Origin: an uncultured Marinicella sp.
Lineage (GTDB): Bacteria; Pseudomonadota; Gammaproteobacteria; Xanthomonadales; Marinicellaceae
NCBI GenBank assembly: GCA_947502925.1
Contig: CANNBS010000004.1
Coordinates: forward strand, 1 to 64,000
Length of the DNA: 64,000 nucleotides
Reading direction: 5' to 3'
Shown: piece by piece, positions 10,199 through 19,790 of the stretch
How positions within the stretch are numbered: the first letter of the stretch is position 1
How the letters are laid out: the number at the start of each line of letters is the position of its first letter
Program-made: the position numbers and the translations under genes
The notes under the pieces: model-generated
The model's input: only the letters and a program-made list of their open reading frames with translations
Told to the model about the DNA's origin: nothing
Database searches by the model: none

Positions 10199-13100
10199 AT
10201 GAAAAAGTTGATATGTTTATTGATGGGTTTGGCTTCATTGTTTTCAATGCCGCTATATGCTGCCAATATTTATGGCTCGCTACAGGATGCAAATGGACCA
10301 ATTGCTTATGGTAGTGTTAGGTTTTATGATTCTGCGGGCAATTACTTTATTGACGTAGGGACTGATGGTAATGGTGACTTTGATAGTGGTTCGTTGCCTG
10401 ATGACAGTTATTATGTTTTAGCAAGTGCGTCGAATACTTATTTTGATGATATCTGGGATGGGGTAGATGGTACGCCCTGCATGTATGGGGTGTGTGGCGT
10501 TGTGGCGACCGGTACACCGATTGTTATCAGTGGCGGACAGAGTGTCAGTGGCATCGATTTTATTCTTGACCCCCTGGTTGGGGCCACTATGTCCGGTTAT
10601 GTTAAGGATGATGGCAATAATGCCATTGCCAATATGCAATTATTGATATTTGCGGTCAATGGTGAACAGGTCGAAAGTACAATGACTGATGCCAATGGTG
10701 ATTTCCAGACCGGATTGTTGGCAAATGGCACGTATTACATGCGAACTTATCAGGAGCCGTTCGGTCTGGGCACGCAGTTTTATGATGGTGTCAATTGTTA
10801 TTCGGATTGTTATAACCCCGCAGTCGTGACTGCTTCAACGCCGATCGTATTGAGCGGCAGTGATGTCACAGGGATTAATTTCAATCTCAGTATGCCTCCC
10901 GGTAATATGATATCGGGGCAAATAACGGATGATACACTTGGTCGCATAATCACTGACTATGTTGAGTTAGCACTTTTTGATGAGTATGGAAGCTTTCAAA
11001 AACGCGCTTATGTTGATTCAACAGGAAAGTATTATTTTTCAGGTTTAGCTGATGGCAATTATAAGGTCTTAATTGAAATGGCTTCGGGTTATGCTGAAGA
11101 GATCTACGACGACATCCCTTGCGAGGACTATAACTGTGATATTGTAACTCAAGGCACCCTGATTACGCTCAGTGGTAACGATGCACTGAACACGGATTTT
11201 GCATTGACTTATAACGGTTCACCCCGTATTTCGGGAACTGTTACGGCCGAAGTGGGTGGAATGGCTTTGTCAGATATCCAGGTCTGTGTGGCAAGAAGGG
11301 ATGGATCATTTTTAGGTTGTAACATTACGAATGAAAATGGTCATTATTCGGTCACGGGTTTACCGTCGGAGGCTGATTTGGTGGTTCTTGTCGATTCGAC
11401 AAATGGTCAGCCTTATAAATTAGAAACTTATCTGGATAAAGGACCCCATGACTACTCCAATGGAACCGGCGTGGATATTTCTGTTCATAATGCGGCGGGC
11501 ATTGATTTTGTGCTGGCATCCTTGCTGAACATCTCAGGCACGATGAGGGATGAGTCAAATAACCCGATTGCAGAGGGCCGAGTTCATATCTGGGATTCTG
11601 TGGGCAATTTGGTAAACACTGCATATAACCAAGGCAATGGTAATTATACTACTCAGGAGTTGCCCGCCGGCACTTACTATGCCACAGCTTACGGTGAAGA
11701 CTGGGGTCGAGTCAGTGAATTGTGGCAAGGTATTTCGTGCCCACAGGAATACTGCGATTTAATCAATACGGGCACGCCGATTGTTTTATCGACAAGTTCT
11801 GTTAGCGGTGTGGATTTCAATCTTGAGCCACAATATGCAGTGGCCACCATTTCAGGTTCTCTGCGAGATATAAATGGCCAGCCAGTTTATGGCAGTGTCC
11901 GTTTTTATGATCCCTCGGGGAATTTCGTCGATCAGGCGAATGTTGATGGCAATGCTGATTTTGTTTCAAATTTGCTGCCGGATGGGTCTTACTTTGTGGT
12001 GACAAGATATGCCAATGGTTTCTTTGATGATGTGTGGGATGGGGCCGATGGCACACCCTGCATGTACGAATTATGTGGTGTAGTGTCGACCGGTACGCCT
12101 ATTGTTATTAGCGGTGGACAAAGTGTTAGTGGGATCGACTTTATTCTGGATCCGTTGGTGGGTGCGACTATTTCGGGTCATGTGGAAGATGCTTCTAACA
12201 ATCCTTTGGGCAATGTGCAGTTGTTGGTTTATGCTGCCAATGGAGAGCAAGCCACAAATGCTATTACGGATACTAATGGTGATTTTATCACCGAGCAATT
12301 AGCTGATGGCACCTATTATATAAGAACCTATCAAGAGCCGTTCGGTTTGGGGACCCAATTCTATGATGGGATTGATTGTCATACGGACTGTAACAACCCG
12401 ACTGTCGTCACTGCTTCAACGCCGATTGTCTTAAGTGGCAGTGATGTCACAGGGATTGATTTCAGTTTAACTGTTCCGCCAGGGAATATGATTTCCGGTC
12501 AGCTGACGGATGAATTACTTGGAAGCGTTATTTATTCTTATGCTGATCTTGGTCTTTATGATGAATTTGGGGGGTATTTAGCTAACACCGTCATCGATTC
12601 AACCGGTCATTATTATTTTTCAGGACTGGCTGATGGTAACTATAAAGTTTCGATTGGTTATGCGGAGGGCTATGCTGAGGAACTTTACGATAATATTCCC
12701 TGTGAAAACTATTCTTGCGATATCGCGAATCAGGGTACCCTAATCAGTCTGAATAGTAGTGATGCGCCGAACACAGATTTTTCTTTGACTTATAACGGTC
12801 CACCACGTATTTCAGGGAATGTGACGGCCGAGGTTGGTGGCATGGCCTTATCCAATATTCAGGTTTGTGTGGCCAGGCGTGATGGCAGCTATTTAAATTG
12901 CGCCACCACAGACAGCAATGGTGATTATTCGGTCACGAATTTACCGGCAGAAAGTGATTTGGTTGTGTTTATTGATTACACCAATGGTCAACCCTATTCA
13001 CTTGAAACTTACGATAATAAACCACCCTATGATTATGCCAATGGCACAGGTGTGGATATTTCTGTTAATAATGCGGTGGGCATTGATTTTACACTGCCGC

Positions 13101-16100
13101 CGCTATTAACAATTTCCGGCGTCATCATGGATGAATTTAATAATCCGATTTCTGATGGCAGTGTTCATATTTGGGATTCTTTGGGAAATCAGGTAAGCAC
13201 GGCTTATAACCAAGGCAATGGCAATTACGAAACAGATAATTTAACGGCGGGTACTTATTATGCCACGGCTGTGGGTGAAAGCTGGGGACGTGTCAGTCAG
13301 TTATGGCAGGGTATATCCTGCCCACAGGAATATTGTGATATCGTCGGCATGGGCACACCCATTGTTTTATCGGGTGCTTCTATTTCGGGTGTAGATTTTA
13401 ATTTAGAACCCATCAGTGCCGTTGCCACGATTTCAGGGTCTTTGCAGGATACCCGCGGTCTGGATGTTTTTGGCATTGTTCGATTGTATGATCCTTTCGG
13501 AAACTATGTCGATCAGGTTGCTACAGATGGTTTTGGGAACTTTGTTTCCAATCCTCTTCCTGATGGTACGTACTTTGCAGTGACCCGTGACACCTTGGAT
13601 TATTATGATGATGTCTGGGATGGTGTTGATGGTACACCGTGTATGTATGAGTTGTGCGGTGTTGTGGAAACCGGTGCGCCGATTGTGATTAGTGGCGGTC
13701 AGAGTGTTACCGATATTCATTTTATTTTGGATGATCTGGTGGGCGGTCGGATTTCAGGTTTCGTTATGGATGCTTCGAGCAATCCATTATCCGATGTTCA
13801 GATTAACTTTTATGCAGCCGATGGACGTCTAATCAATGGCAGAGTCACCAATGCAAATGGTGAATTCATAACGCCCAAGTTGGCCGATGGTACGTATTAT
13901 TTGAGTACTTATAATGAGCCTTATGGTTTGGCCAGACAGTTTTATAATGGAATAGACTGTTTTTCTAATTGTGATGATCCGGTCTTCGTGACCAGTACCA
14001 CGCCGGTTGTCGTGAGTGGCGGAGATGTCACAGGCATTAATTTTAATTTGAGTGTGCCTGCAGGCAATATGATATCCGGTCAATTAACTGATGATGTATT
14101 AGGGGTGATTCTTAATTCAAATGCCAATGTTCAATTGTTGGACTCATCAGGTGGCTATCTTAAAAACACAAGCATTGATTCAGACGGGCGGTACTATTTT
14201 TCTGGTCTGGCTGATGGTAATTACAAGGTTTTTGTGGATTATGCCAGTGGTTACGCCCTGGAATTATATGATGACATCCCTTGCGATAATTATTCTTGTA
14301 ATCCATCTGCTGAAGGCACTGTCATCACGCTCACAGGTCAAGATGCACTTGATATAGATTTTGCTTTGAGCTATATCGGCGGCCCGCGAATAACAGGCCA
14401 GGTCTTGTCAGAAACAGGCGGTCTACCATTAGCAAACATTGAGGTGTGTGCAGCGCGCCGAGATGGCTGGCCGTTACGTTGTGCGACGACCAATGACCAG
14501 GGAATGTATGCGCTCATGAACTTGCCTTTGGAATCAGATCTGATTGCCTTTGTTGAAAGTACAAACGGGCAACCTTATCTGCGAGAAGCGTTTGATAATC
14601 AAGTATATGGAAATTGGGCAAATGCCAACGGTATTGATCTGAGCGTCAATGGTGCTTCTGGCATCGATTTTGCTTTGGCAGACGGTTATATTATTTCAGG
14701 TCATCTGTTAGATGCTGACAACGGAACCTATATACCCGAATCCGTTGTGCATTTTTATGATGCGAATCATAACTATATTAATGTACGCGCTTTTCCTAAT
14801 TTTGATGGCAGTTATGTATCAGAAGCACTACCGGCAGGTGAATATCATATTAAAGGCAGCGCAACCGGTTATATGGACCAATTATGGGATGGTATCAATT
14901 GCCGTCAATATTGTGATATTTCTTTGGGAGATACACTCAACCTAAATGCTCATGTGGTCAATATTGATTTCAATTTAAGTATGGGCGGTACGATTTCAGG
15001 CACTGTTCTTGATGCTGCTACCTTGCAACCACTTCAGGGTGTCACTATTGTTATTGAAAATGATCAAGGCTGGTTTTTGCAAACACTACAAACCGATCAA
15101 TCGGGTCATTATGCTGTCGAGAATTTACCGAATGCAAATTATTATTTGAGGGCAGATGTCAGTTCGCACATATCACAAATCTATAATGGTATTAATTGCA
15201 TTACAGACTGCATAAATACCATGTCGGTATTAGGAACGGCGGTTTCAATTACCGCGAATGGACAGCTTGTTTCTGATATCGACTTTTCATTGGATACGGG
15301 TGGCACAATCAGTGGTTCAGTGACGGAAGCTGTGACCGGTGATCCAATCAGCCAGGCTTTTGTTTATGCTTATCTGCCCAGTGGTGAAATGTTCAAATCC
15401 GCACAAACGGATATTAATGGGTTTTATACGATGGGTGGCTTGATTAAAGGGGCTTATTTCTTAGAAACCAATACAGATTATGAGATGTATTTAGATACCT
15501 GGTACGGTGGCCAGGTTTGTCAATTAAACAAAAACTGCATACCAAACAAGAGCGGTACGCCTGTTTTAATTAATGGTTTGACAGATAGTGTGACGGAAGT
15601 TGATTTCCAATTGGGAATAGGTGGGGCCATAACCGGCACAATATTACTTGAAGATAACAGTTATTATGACGGGGGCGGCAATGTACGAGTCGAGTTGTTT
15701 GATATCAATAGAAATCTATTAAGACAGGGATTTCAATATTATCCTTTTGAGACATCTTATCAGTTCTTAGGTTTAGCGCCGGGTACGTATTATGCTGTTT
15801 TTGCAAGTTCAACATCTAATAACGGTGCTTATTACCCGGGTCGTGAGGATCAGGCTTTAATTGACACAGCTTATGGTGGTTTGCCTTGTCCTCGGGGGAG
15901 TTGTGATTTAAGTTTAACAGTCCCCATTACCGTGAAAGCCAACCAAACCACAGCAGGCATTGACGGCAAACTCTCCTGGGGGCCGGTGATGAAAGGCACG
16001 TTAACTGACACGCTGGGTAATCCGGTGGCCGATTCAGTTTATGTACACAATGACGCGGGTCTTTATGCGGCGTATGGAAATACCGATGCATCAGGAAACT

Positions 16101-19100
16101 GGGTGTTAAGAACCGGCTTACCGCCGGGGACTTACTACCTGAGTACTTTTGCACATGGCCGATCAAATTTGGGTTTAAGCAAAGATTTAAACCTGGTTGA
16201 TGAGTTATATGATGATATCGAATGTGCCGGTGGTTGCGATGTGACGTTAGGGACACCTGTCACAGTTTCGAACAGCGTTGTGACAGGATTAGATATTCAA
16301 GTCAGTGAAGGCGGCACAATCTCTGGTCAAGTTTCTGACAGCAATGGTCCTTTGTCTTTGGTGACTGTAACAGCTTATGATGTTGCCGGCCATAAAGTTG
16401 TTGAAGATGTAACCGGGATTCTGGGTCAATATAGTTTACGAGGTTTGCCGGTGGGTACCTATTATCTGGTCACCCACAACAATGGCGGATACACCGATGA
16501 AGTGTATGATAATTTGATATGTGATCCTTTTTGCAACCCCACCATTGGGGCACCGATTGTAATCAATTCACCCGGGCAAACGGTTAATTCCATTGATTTT
16601 GAACTGGCTGTGGCCGGTTCAATCAGTGGGTCGCTTATATACCCGAATTCATCCGTTGCGGACGGAGAATCTGTTGAGGTTTATAATGCCATTGGTGAGT
16701 ATGTGTCCACCACAATTACTGATGGCAATGGTGATTTTAGTGTCCAGAATTTAACGGCCGGCAACTACTATGCACGCTCTAAAAACATGGCTGGTTATGT
16801 GGATGTTCTGTATCAATCGAAGCGGTGTGTTGGCAACGCTTGTGAAGTAACCAATGGCACCGTTATATCAGTTTCATCAGGTAATGACACGCAGTTAGGG
16901 GTCTTGCAGTTAGAAAATGCACTCAGCTTAGGCGGCCGTGTCATTGATGATAGTTCGCTACAGCCCATTAGCGCCACCACAGTGGCTTTATACAACTCAG
17001 CCGGAGATTTTATTCAGGATACGTTGACTGATTCAGCCGGTGGATATCAGTTTAATGGCTTATTATCAGGAAACTATTATGTGGTCACCCGTGGCACACC
17101 GGGCTATGTCGATGAAGCCTTTGGTGATGTTGTGTGCGGTGCAAGTTGTTCTGCAACCAATGGATCGGTTGTGTCACTTGTCGGAGATCGTAATGACATT
17201 GATTTTGCTTTGGGAAGCGGTGTAACAATTTTTGGTTCAGTGAAGCACTTAACCGCAGGTTTAATCGGCATTCGTGTTCAATTGTATGATTCTTCCGGAT
17301 TGATGTATGCGGAAGCCATGACAGATGCGAGTGGACAATACACATTAAACACGATTCCGGATGGGATGTTTTATTTACGCACCAAAAATAATAACGGCTA
17401 TATTGATCAGGCTTATAATGGCTATGATTGTGATGGTTTTTGTGATGTAACCACTGCTACGGAGATTACCATCAGTGGATCAGCTGTAAATATTGACTTT
17501 AATTTGCTGCCCGGTGGCGCCGTTTCAGGAAATATTAACGACGGCATGAATGGGCTTTCGAGTATTACGGTTCAAATTTATGATGAATATGAAAACCTCA
17601 TCACGACGAAGAAAACCGATGCACTTGGACATTATTATGTATCGGGTTTGACGCCGGGTAATTATTATTTAAAAACAGCGGCAAACAATGGTTACATCAA
17701 TCAATTATATGGTGGTCAACGCTGTGGTCCGGAACCTTGTTTATTTGCGAATGCGACACAAGTCAACGTAACCACGACAGAAGTAACCGGTATTGATTTT
17801 GCTTTGGATTTTGGGCAGTCATTTTCAGGCACAGCAACGGATGCCTTTAATAACCCCTTACCAACCGGCACAGCTGTCTTATATGATGCCATCGGAACGC
17901 CTGAAATTGTTTTGGAAACGCCCATCGTGTCGGGCAACTGGCAGTTTAAAGGCGTGGCTAATGGCGATTATTATTTGCTTATTCTCAATGGTTCAGGCTT
18001 GGTTGATCAGCTATACAGCGAAGTGCCTTGTCCGGCCGGAAGCTGTGATATCGCAAGTTTAGGCACGACCATAACGCTGAATTCAGCACCCGCACCGGGT
18101 ACTTATGTTAATCCAAATTATAAAATATTGAGATCAACCGGCAGCATAAACTTTGTTTTGGATGCCGGTGTTGCGTTTTATGGTTCCATTACTGATGCTT
18201 TAACGGCAGAGCCGGTCAATCAGAGTGTTGTGACTGTGTTAAATTCAAATGGCTCTGTTGCAGGCAAAGGTGTTGCCAATGCCTTGGGAGAATACACAAC
18301 CGATGTCACTTTTCCGCCGGGTGATTATTATCTGAGGGTGGAAGCTGAACAAAAATCGGGCCTTATCAATGAGCTTTATAATGACATCCCCTGTCCGGTT
18401 GAGTGTGATTTATCGATGGGTTCACTGGTATCGGTTATCGGTTTTGGCGCTGATAAGGAAATTAATTTTGAATTAGATCACGCTTCGCGTATTTCAGGAC
18501 AAGTTAATTTATCCGGCGCGTCCACTTCACTGGCAGGTTCTTTGGTTGAATTGTATGATGCCAATGGTTTTTTAGTTGGCCAAAGTCGTGTTGGATTAAA
18601 TAATCGATATGCTATCGAGGGTCTGTTAAGCGGGACTTATTATGCCGTCTTATATTCTATTAATGATAATGTTAAGGATGTGCTATACGGTGGCGCCATC
18701 TGTCAGCCAAACTGTGATGTGTTAACCGGAAACCCCATTGAACTGGCTTCACAGCAGGACCTTACGGATATTGATTTTGACGTGGTGTATGCGCCGGACA
18801 GTTATTTTATAGGCGTTACAGTCACCGGTCTTGCTGAGGGCAATGTTGTTGAATTCAGCAATAATGGTGCTGACAACATGTTGGTCAATACCAATGATGT
18901 GCTGACCTATTTTTCAACACCTTTAAACAATGGTGATGGTTATGAGGTTGTTGTAACAACCCAGCCAACAACGCCAAACCAAAACTGTACAGTTGAAAAT
19001 GGCGTGGGGGTGGTTAATGGTCAAGATATTGAATTATCTGTTACCTGCGCTAATCAGCCCTATTATATCGGGGGATTAGTTTCCGGATTGGTATCTGGTA

Positions 19101-19651
19101 ACTATGTCACTTTGTCCATGAATAGTGGTGACGAGTATTTGCTTGTTGATAACAATGATACTTTTGTTTTTATCAATCCACTGCCTGATGCGTCAGGTTA
19201 TGATGTGGCTGTTGCCTCAAATCCAACCACCCCTAATCAAACATGTTCGGTGACAAACGGTTCGGGTATAGTTATGGGGGCAGATGTGACCAATATAGAA
19301 GTCATCTGTGAGTTGACTTTGTATTTTGTGGGCGGTTATGTAAACGGTTTGATTCCAAATAATTATATGGTTTTACAAAATAACCTCAATGATGATTTAG
19401 TGGTCAGAGGAGAAGGGCCCTTTGTTTTTGATACGCCGATGAACAATTTTGAAAACTATGCCGTCAGTATCCAAACCCAACCTGTTGACCCCATCCAAAC
19501 CTGTGAAGTGCTGCAAGGTGACGGAACCTTTGTTGGACAAGACGTCAGTTCGGTTCTGGTGAATTGTGAATTCGGCGATGATCTGATTTACCGCCATGGC
19601 TTTGATACACCAGATGCGATTAGTCGGGCGGTTTGGGAGCCGAGGGAATAG
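10199..19651 (+). CDS. Giant secreted protein of 27 carboxypeptidase-regulatory-like repeat modules
   Basis: This 3,150-residue protein starts with a clear signal peptide (MKKLICLLMGLASLFSMPLYAA). The start is supported by GCGGAG about 10 bp upstream. It then has about 27 beta-sandwich modules of ~75-110 residues following the pattern ISGxVxDxxxxPI..V.V.LYD..G....T.TDxxGxYxxxxLPxGTYYxxT, ending in a Cys pair and xGIDFxL. The first fifteen modules form three super-repeats of five (starts near 10262, 11839 and 13421, period ~1,580 bp). The C-terminus holds three tandem ~85-residue modules (GLxxxNxVxLxNNxxDxLxV) and ends with GDDLIYRHGFD plus 16 residues. No enzyme domain is visible; an extracellular stalk, adhesin or matrix role is inferred. 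It follows the giant Ig-like gene after a terminator, so it probably has its own promoter. Confidence 0.85.
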   Translation: MKKLICLLMGLASLFSMPLYAANIYGSLQDANGPIAYGSVRFYDSAGNYFIDVGTDGNGDFDSGSLPDDSYYVLASASNTYFDDIWDGVDGTPCMYGVCGVVATGTPIVISGGQSVSGIDFILDPLVGATMSGYVKDDGNNAIANMQLLIFAVNGEQVESTMTDANGDFQTGLLANGTYYMRTYQEPFGLGTQFYDGVNCYSDCYNPAVVTASTPIVLSGSDVTGINFNLSMPPGNMISGQITDDTLGRIITDYVELALFDEYGSFQKRAYVDSTGKYYFSGLADGNYKVLIEMASGYAEEIYDDIPCEDYNCDIVTQGTLITLSGNDALNTDFALTYNGSPRISGTVTAEVGGMALSDIQVCVARRDGSFLGCNITNENGHYSVTGLPSEADLVVLVDSTNGQPYKLETYLDKGPHDYSNGTGVDISVHNAAGIDFVLASLLNISGTMRDESNNPIAEGRVHIWDSVGNLVNTAYNQGNGNYTTQELPAGTYYATAYGEDWGRVSELWQGISCPQEYCDLINTGTPIVLSTSSVSGVDFNLEPQYAVATISGSLRDINGQPVYGSVRFYDPSGNFVDQANVDGNADFVSNLLPDGSYFVVTRYANGFFDDVWDGADGTPCMYELCGVVSTGTPIVISGGQSVSGIDFILDPLVGATISGHVEDASNNPLGNVQLLVYAANGEQATNAITDTNGDFITEQLADGTYYIRTYQEPFGLGTQFYDGIDCHTDCNNPTVVTASTPIVLSGSDVTGIDFSLTVPPGNMISGQLTDELLGSVIYSYADLGLYDEFGGYLANTVIDSTGHYYFSGLADGNYKVSIGYAEGYAEELYDNIPCENYSCDIANQGTLISLNSSDAPNTDFSLTYNGPPRISGNVTAEVGGMALSNIQVCVARRDGSYLNCATTDSNGDYSVTNLPAESDLVVFIDYTNGQPYSLETYDNKPPYDYANGTGVDISVNNAVGIDFTLPPLLTISGVIMDEFNNPISDGSVHIWDSLGNQVSTAYNQGNGNYETDNLTAGTYYATAVGESWGRVSQLWQGISCPQEYCDIVGMGTPIVLSGASISGVDFNLEPISAVATISGSLQDTRGLDVFGIVRLYDPFGNYVDQVATDGFGNFVSNPLPDGTYFAVTRDTLDYYDDVWDGVDGTPCMYELCGVVETGAPIVISGGQSVTDIHFILDDLVGGRISGFVMDASSNPLSDVQINFYAADGRLINGRVTNANGEFITPKLADGTYYLSTYNEPYGLARQFYNGIDCFSNCDDPVFVTSTTPVVVSGGDVTGINFNLSVPAGNMISGQLTDDVLGVILNSNANVQLLDSSGGYLKNTSIDSDGRYYFSGLADGNYKVFVDYASGYALELYDDIPCDNYSCNPSAEGTVITLTGQDALDIDFALSYIGGPRITGQVLSETGGLPLANIEVCAARRDGWPLRCATTNDQGMYALMNLPLESDLIAFVESTNGQPYLREAFDNQVYGNWANANGIDLSVNGASGIDFALADGYIISGHLLDADNGTYIPESVVHFYDANHNYINVRAFPNFDGSYVSEALPAGEYHIKGSATGYMDQLWDGINCRQYCDISLGDTLNLNAHVVNIDFNLSMGGTISGTVLDAATLQPLQGVTIVIENDQGWFLQTLQTDQSGHYAVENLPNANYYLRADVSSHISQIYNGINCITDCINTMSVLGTAVSITANGQLVSDIDFSLDTGGTISGSVTEAVTGDPISQAFVYAYLPSGEMFKSAQTDINGFYTMGGLIKGAYFLETNTDYEMYLDTWYGGQVCQLNKNCIPNKSGTPVLINGLTDSVTEVDFQLGIGGAITGTILLEDNSYYDGGGNVRVELFDINRNLLRQGFQYYPFETSYQFLGLAPGTYYAVFASSTSNNGAYYPGREDQALIDTAYGGLPCPRGSCDLSLTVPITVKANQTTAGIDGKLSWGPVMKGTLTDTLGNPVADSVYVHNDAGLYAAYGNTDASGNWVLRTGLPPGTYYLSTFAHGRSNLGLSKDLNLVDELYDDIECAGGCDVTLGTPVTVSNSVVTGLDIQVSEGGTISGQVSDSNGPLSLVTVTAYDVAGHKVVEDVTGILGQYSLRGLPVGTYYLVTHNNGGYTDEVYDNLICDPFCNPTIGAPIVINSPGQTVNSIDFELAVAGSISGSLIYPNSSVADGESVEVYNAIGEYVSTTITDGNGDFSVQNLTAGNYYARSKNMAGYVDVLYQSKRCVGNACEVTNGTVISVSSGNDTQLGVLQLENALSLGGRVIDDSSLQPISATTVALYNSAGDFIQDTLTDSAGGYQFNGLLSGNYYVVTRGTPGYVDEAFGDVVCGASCSATNGSVVSLVGDRNDIDFALGSGVTIFGSVKHLTAGLIGIRVQLYDSSGLMYAEAMTDASGQYTLNTIPDGMFYLRTKNNNGYIDQAYNGYDCDGFCDVTTATEITISGSAVNIDFNLLPGGAVSGNINDGMNGLSSITVQIYDEYENLITTKKTDALGHYYVSGLTPGNYYLKTAANNGYINQLYGGQRCGPEPCLFANATQVNVTTTEVTGIDFALDFGQSFSGTATDAFNNPLPTGTAVLYDAIGTPEIVLETPIVSGNWQFKGVANGDYYLLILNGSGLVDQLYSEVPCPAGSCDIASLGTTITLNSAPAPGTYVNPNYKILRSTGSINFVLDAGVAFYGSITDALTAEPVNQSVVTVLNSNGSVAGKGVANALGEYTTDVTFPPGDYYLRVEAEQKSGLINELYNDIPCPVECDLSMGSLVSVIGFGADKEINFELDHASRISGQVNLSGASTSLAGSLVELYDANGFLVGQSRVGLNNRYAIEGLLSGTYYAVLYSINDNVKDVLYGGAICQPNCDVLTGNPIELASQQDLTDIDFDVVYAPDSYFIGVTVTGLAEGNVVEFSNNGADNMLVNTNDVLTYFSTPLNNGDGYEVVVTTQPTTPNQNCTVENGVGVVNGQDIELSVTCANQPYYIGGLVSGLVSGNYVTLSMNSGDEYLLVDNNDTFVFINPLPDASGYDVAVASNPTTPNQTCSVTNGSGIVMGADVTNIEVICELTLYFVGGYVNGLIPNNYMVLQNNLNDDLVVRGEGPFVFDTPMNNFENYAVSIQTQPVDPIQTCEVLQGDGTFVGQDVSSVLVNCEFGDDLIYRHGFDTPDAISRAVWEPRE
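10262..14985 (+). repeat. Three tandem ~1.58-kb super-repeats of five modules each
   Basis: The same order of five module types recurs three times. Type A has a VRFYD-like opening and a CMYxxCG pair; type B has QFYDGIDC; type C has ELYDxIPC; type D has VCVARRDG and ETY; type E has VHIWDS and SCPQEYCD. Copies 1 and 2 are closely similar. Copy 3 has diverged most in its D and E modules. This is higher-order duplication of a five-module block, not simple one-module amplification. Confidence 0.85.
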
Positions 19652-19752
19652 AGGCAGTAATTGGAAGCACGTTATTATTAATAATAAAAATCAAAAAGAG
19701 GGAAAGATACTGGATGCGTTTATTCGATTATTTAGTGTTTGCTACCATAATA

Positions 19753-19776
19753 AGCCCGCGTATTTCTGCGCGGGCT
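19753..19776. terminator. Hairpin between convergent genes
   Basis: An 8-bp GC-rich inverted repeat (AGCCCGCG / CGCGGGCT) with an 8-nt loop lies between the stops of the 3,150-residue protein gene (+) and the propeller-like gene (-). Neither strand has a strong T run, so it is only a probable bidirectional terminator. Confidence 0.5.
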
Positions 19777-19790
19777 ATCTACCGGTGTTG

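Noticed and set aside
10199-19651. CRISPR-like or tandem DNA repeat array
   Set aside because: The repeats are long, diverged and in frame with a protein, so they are coding modules.
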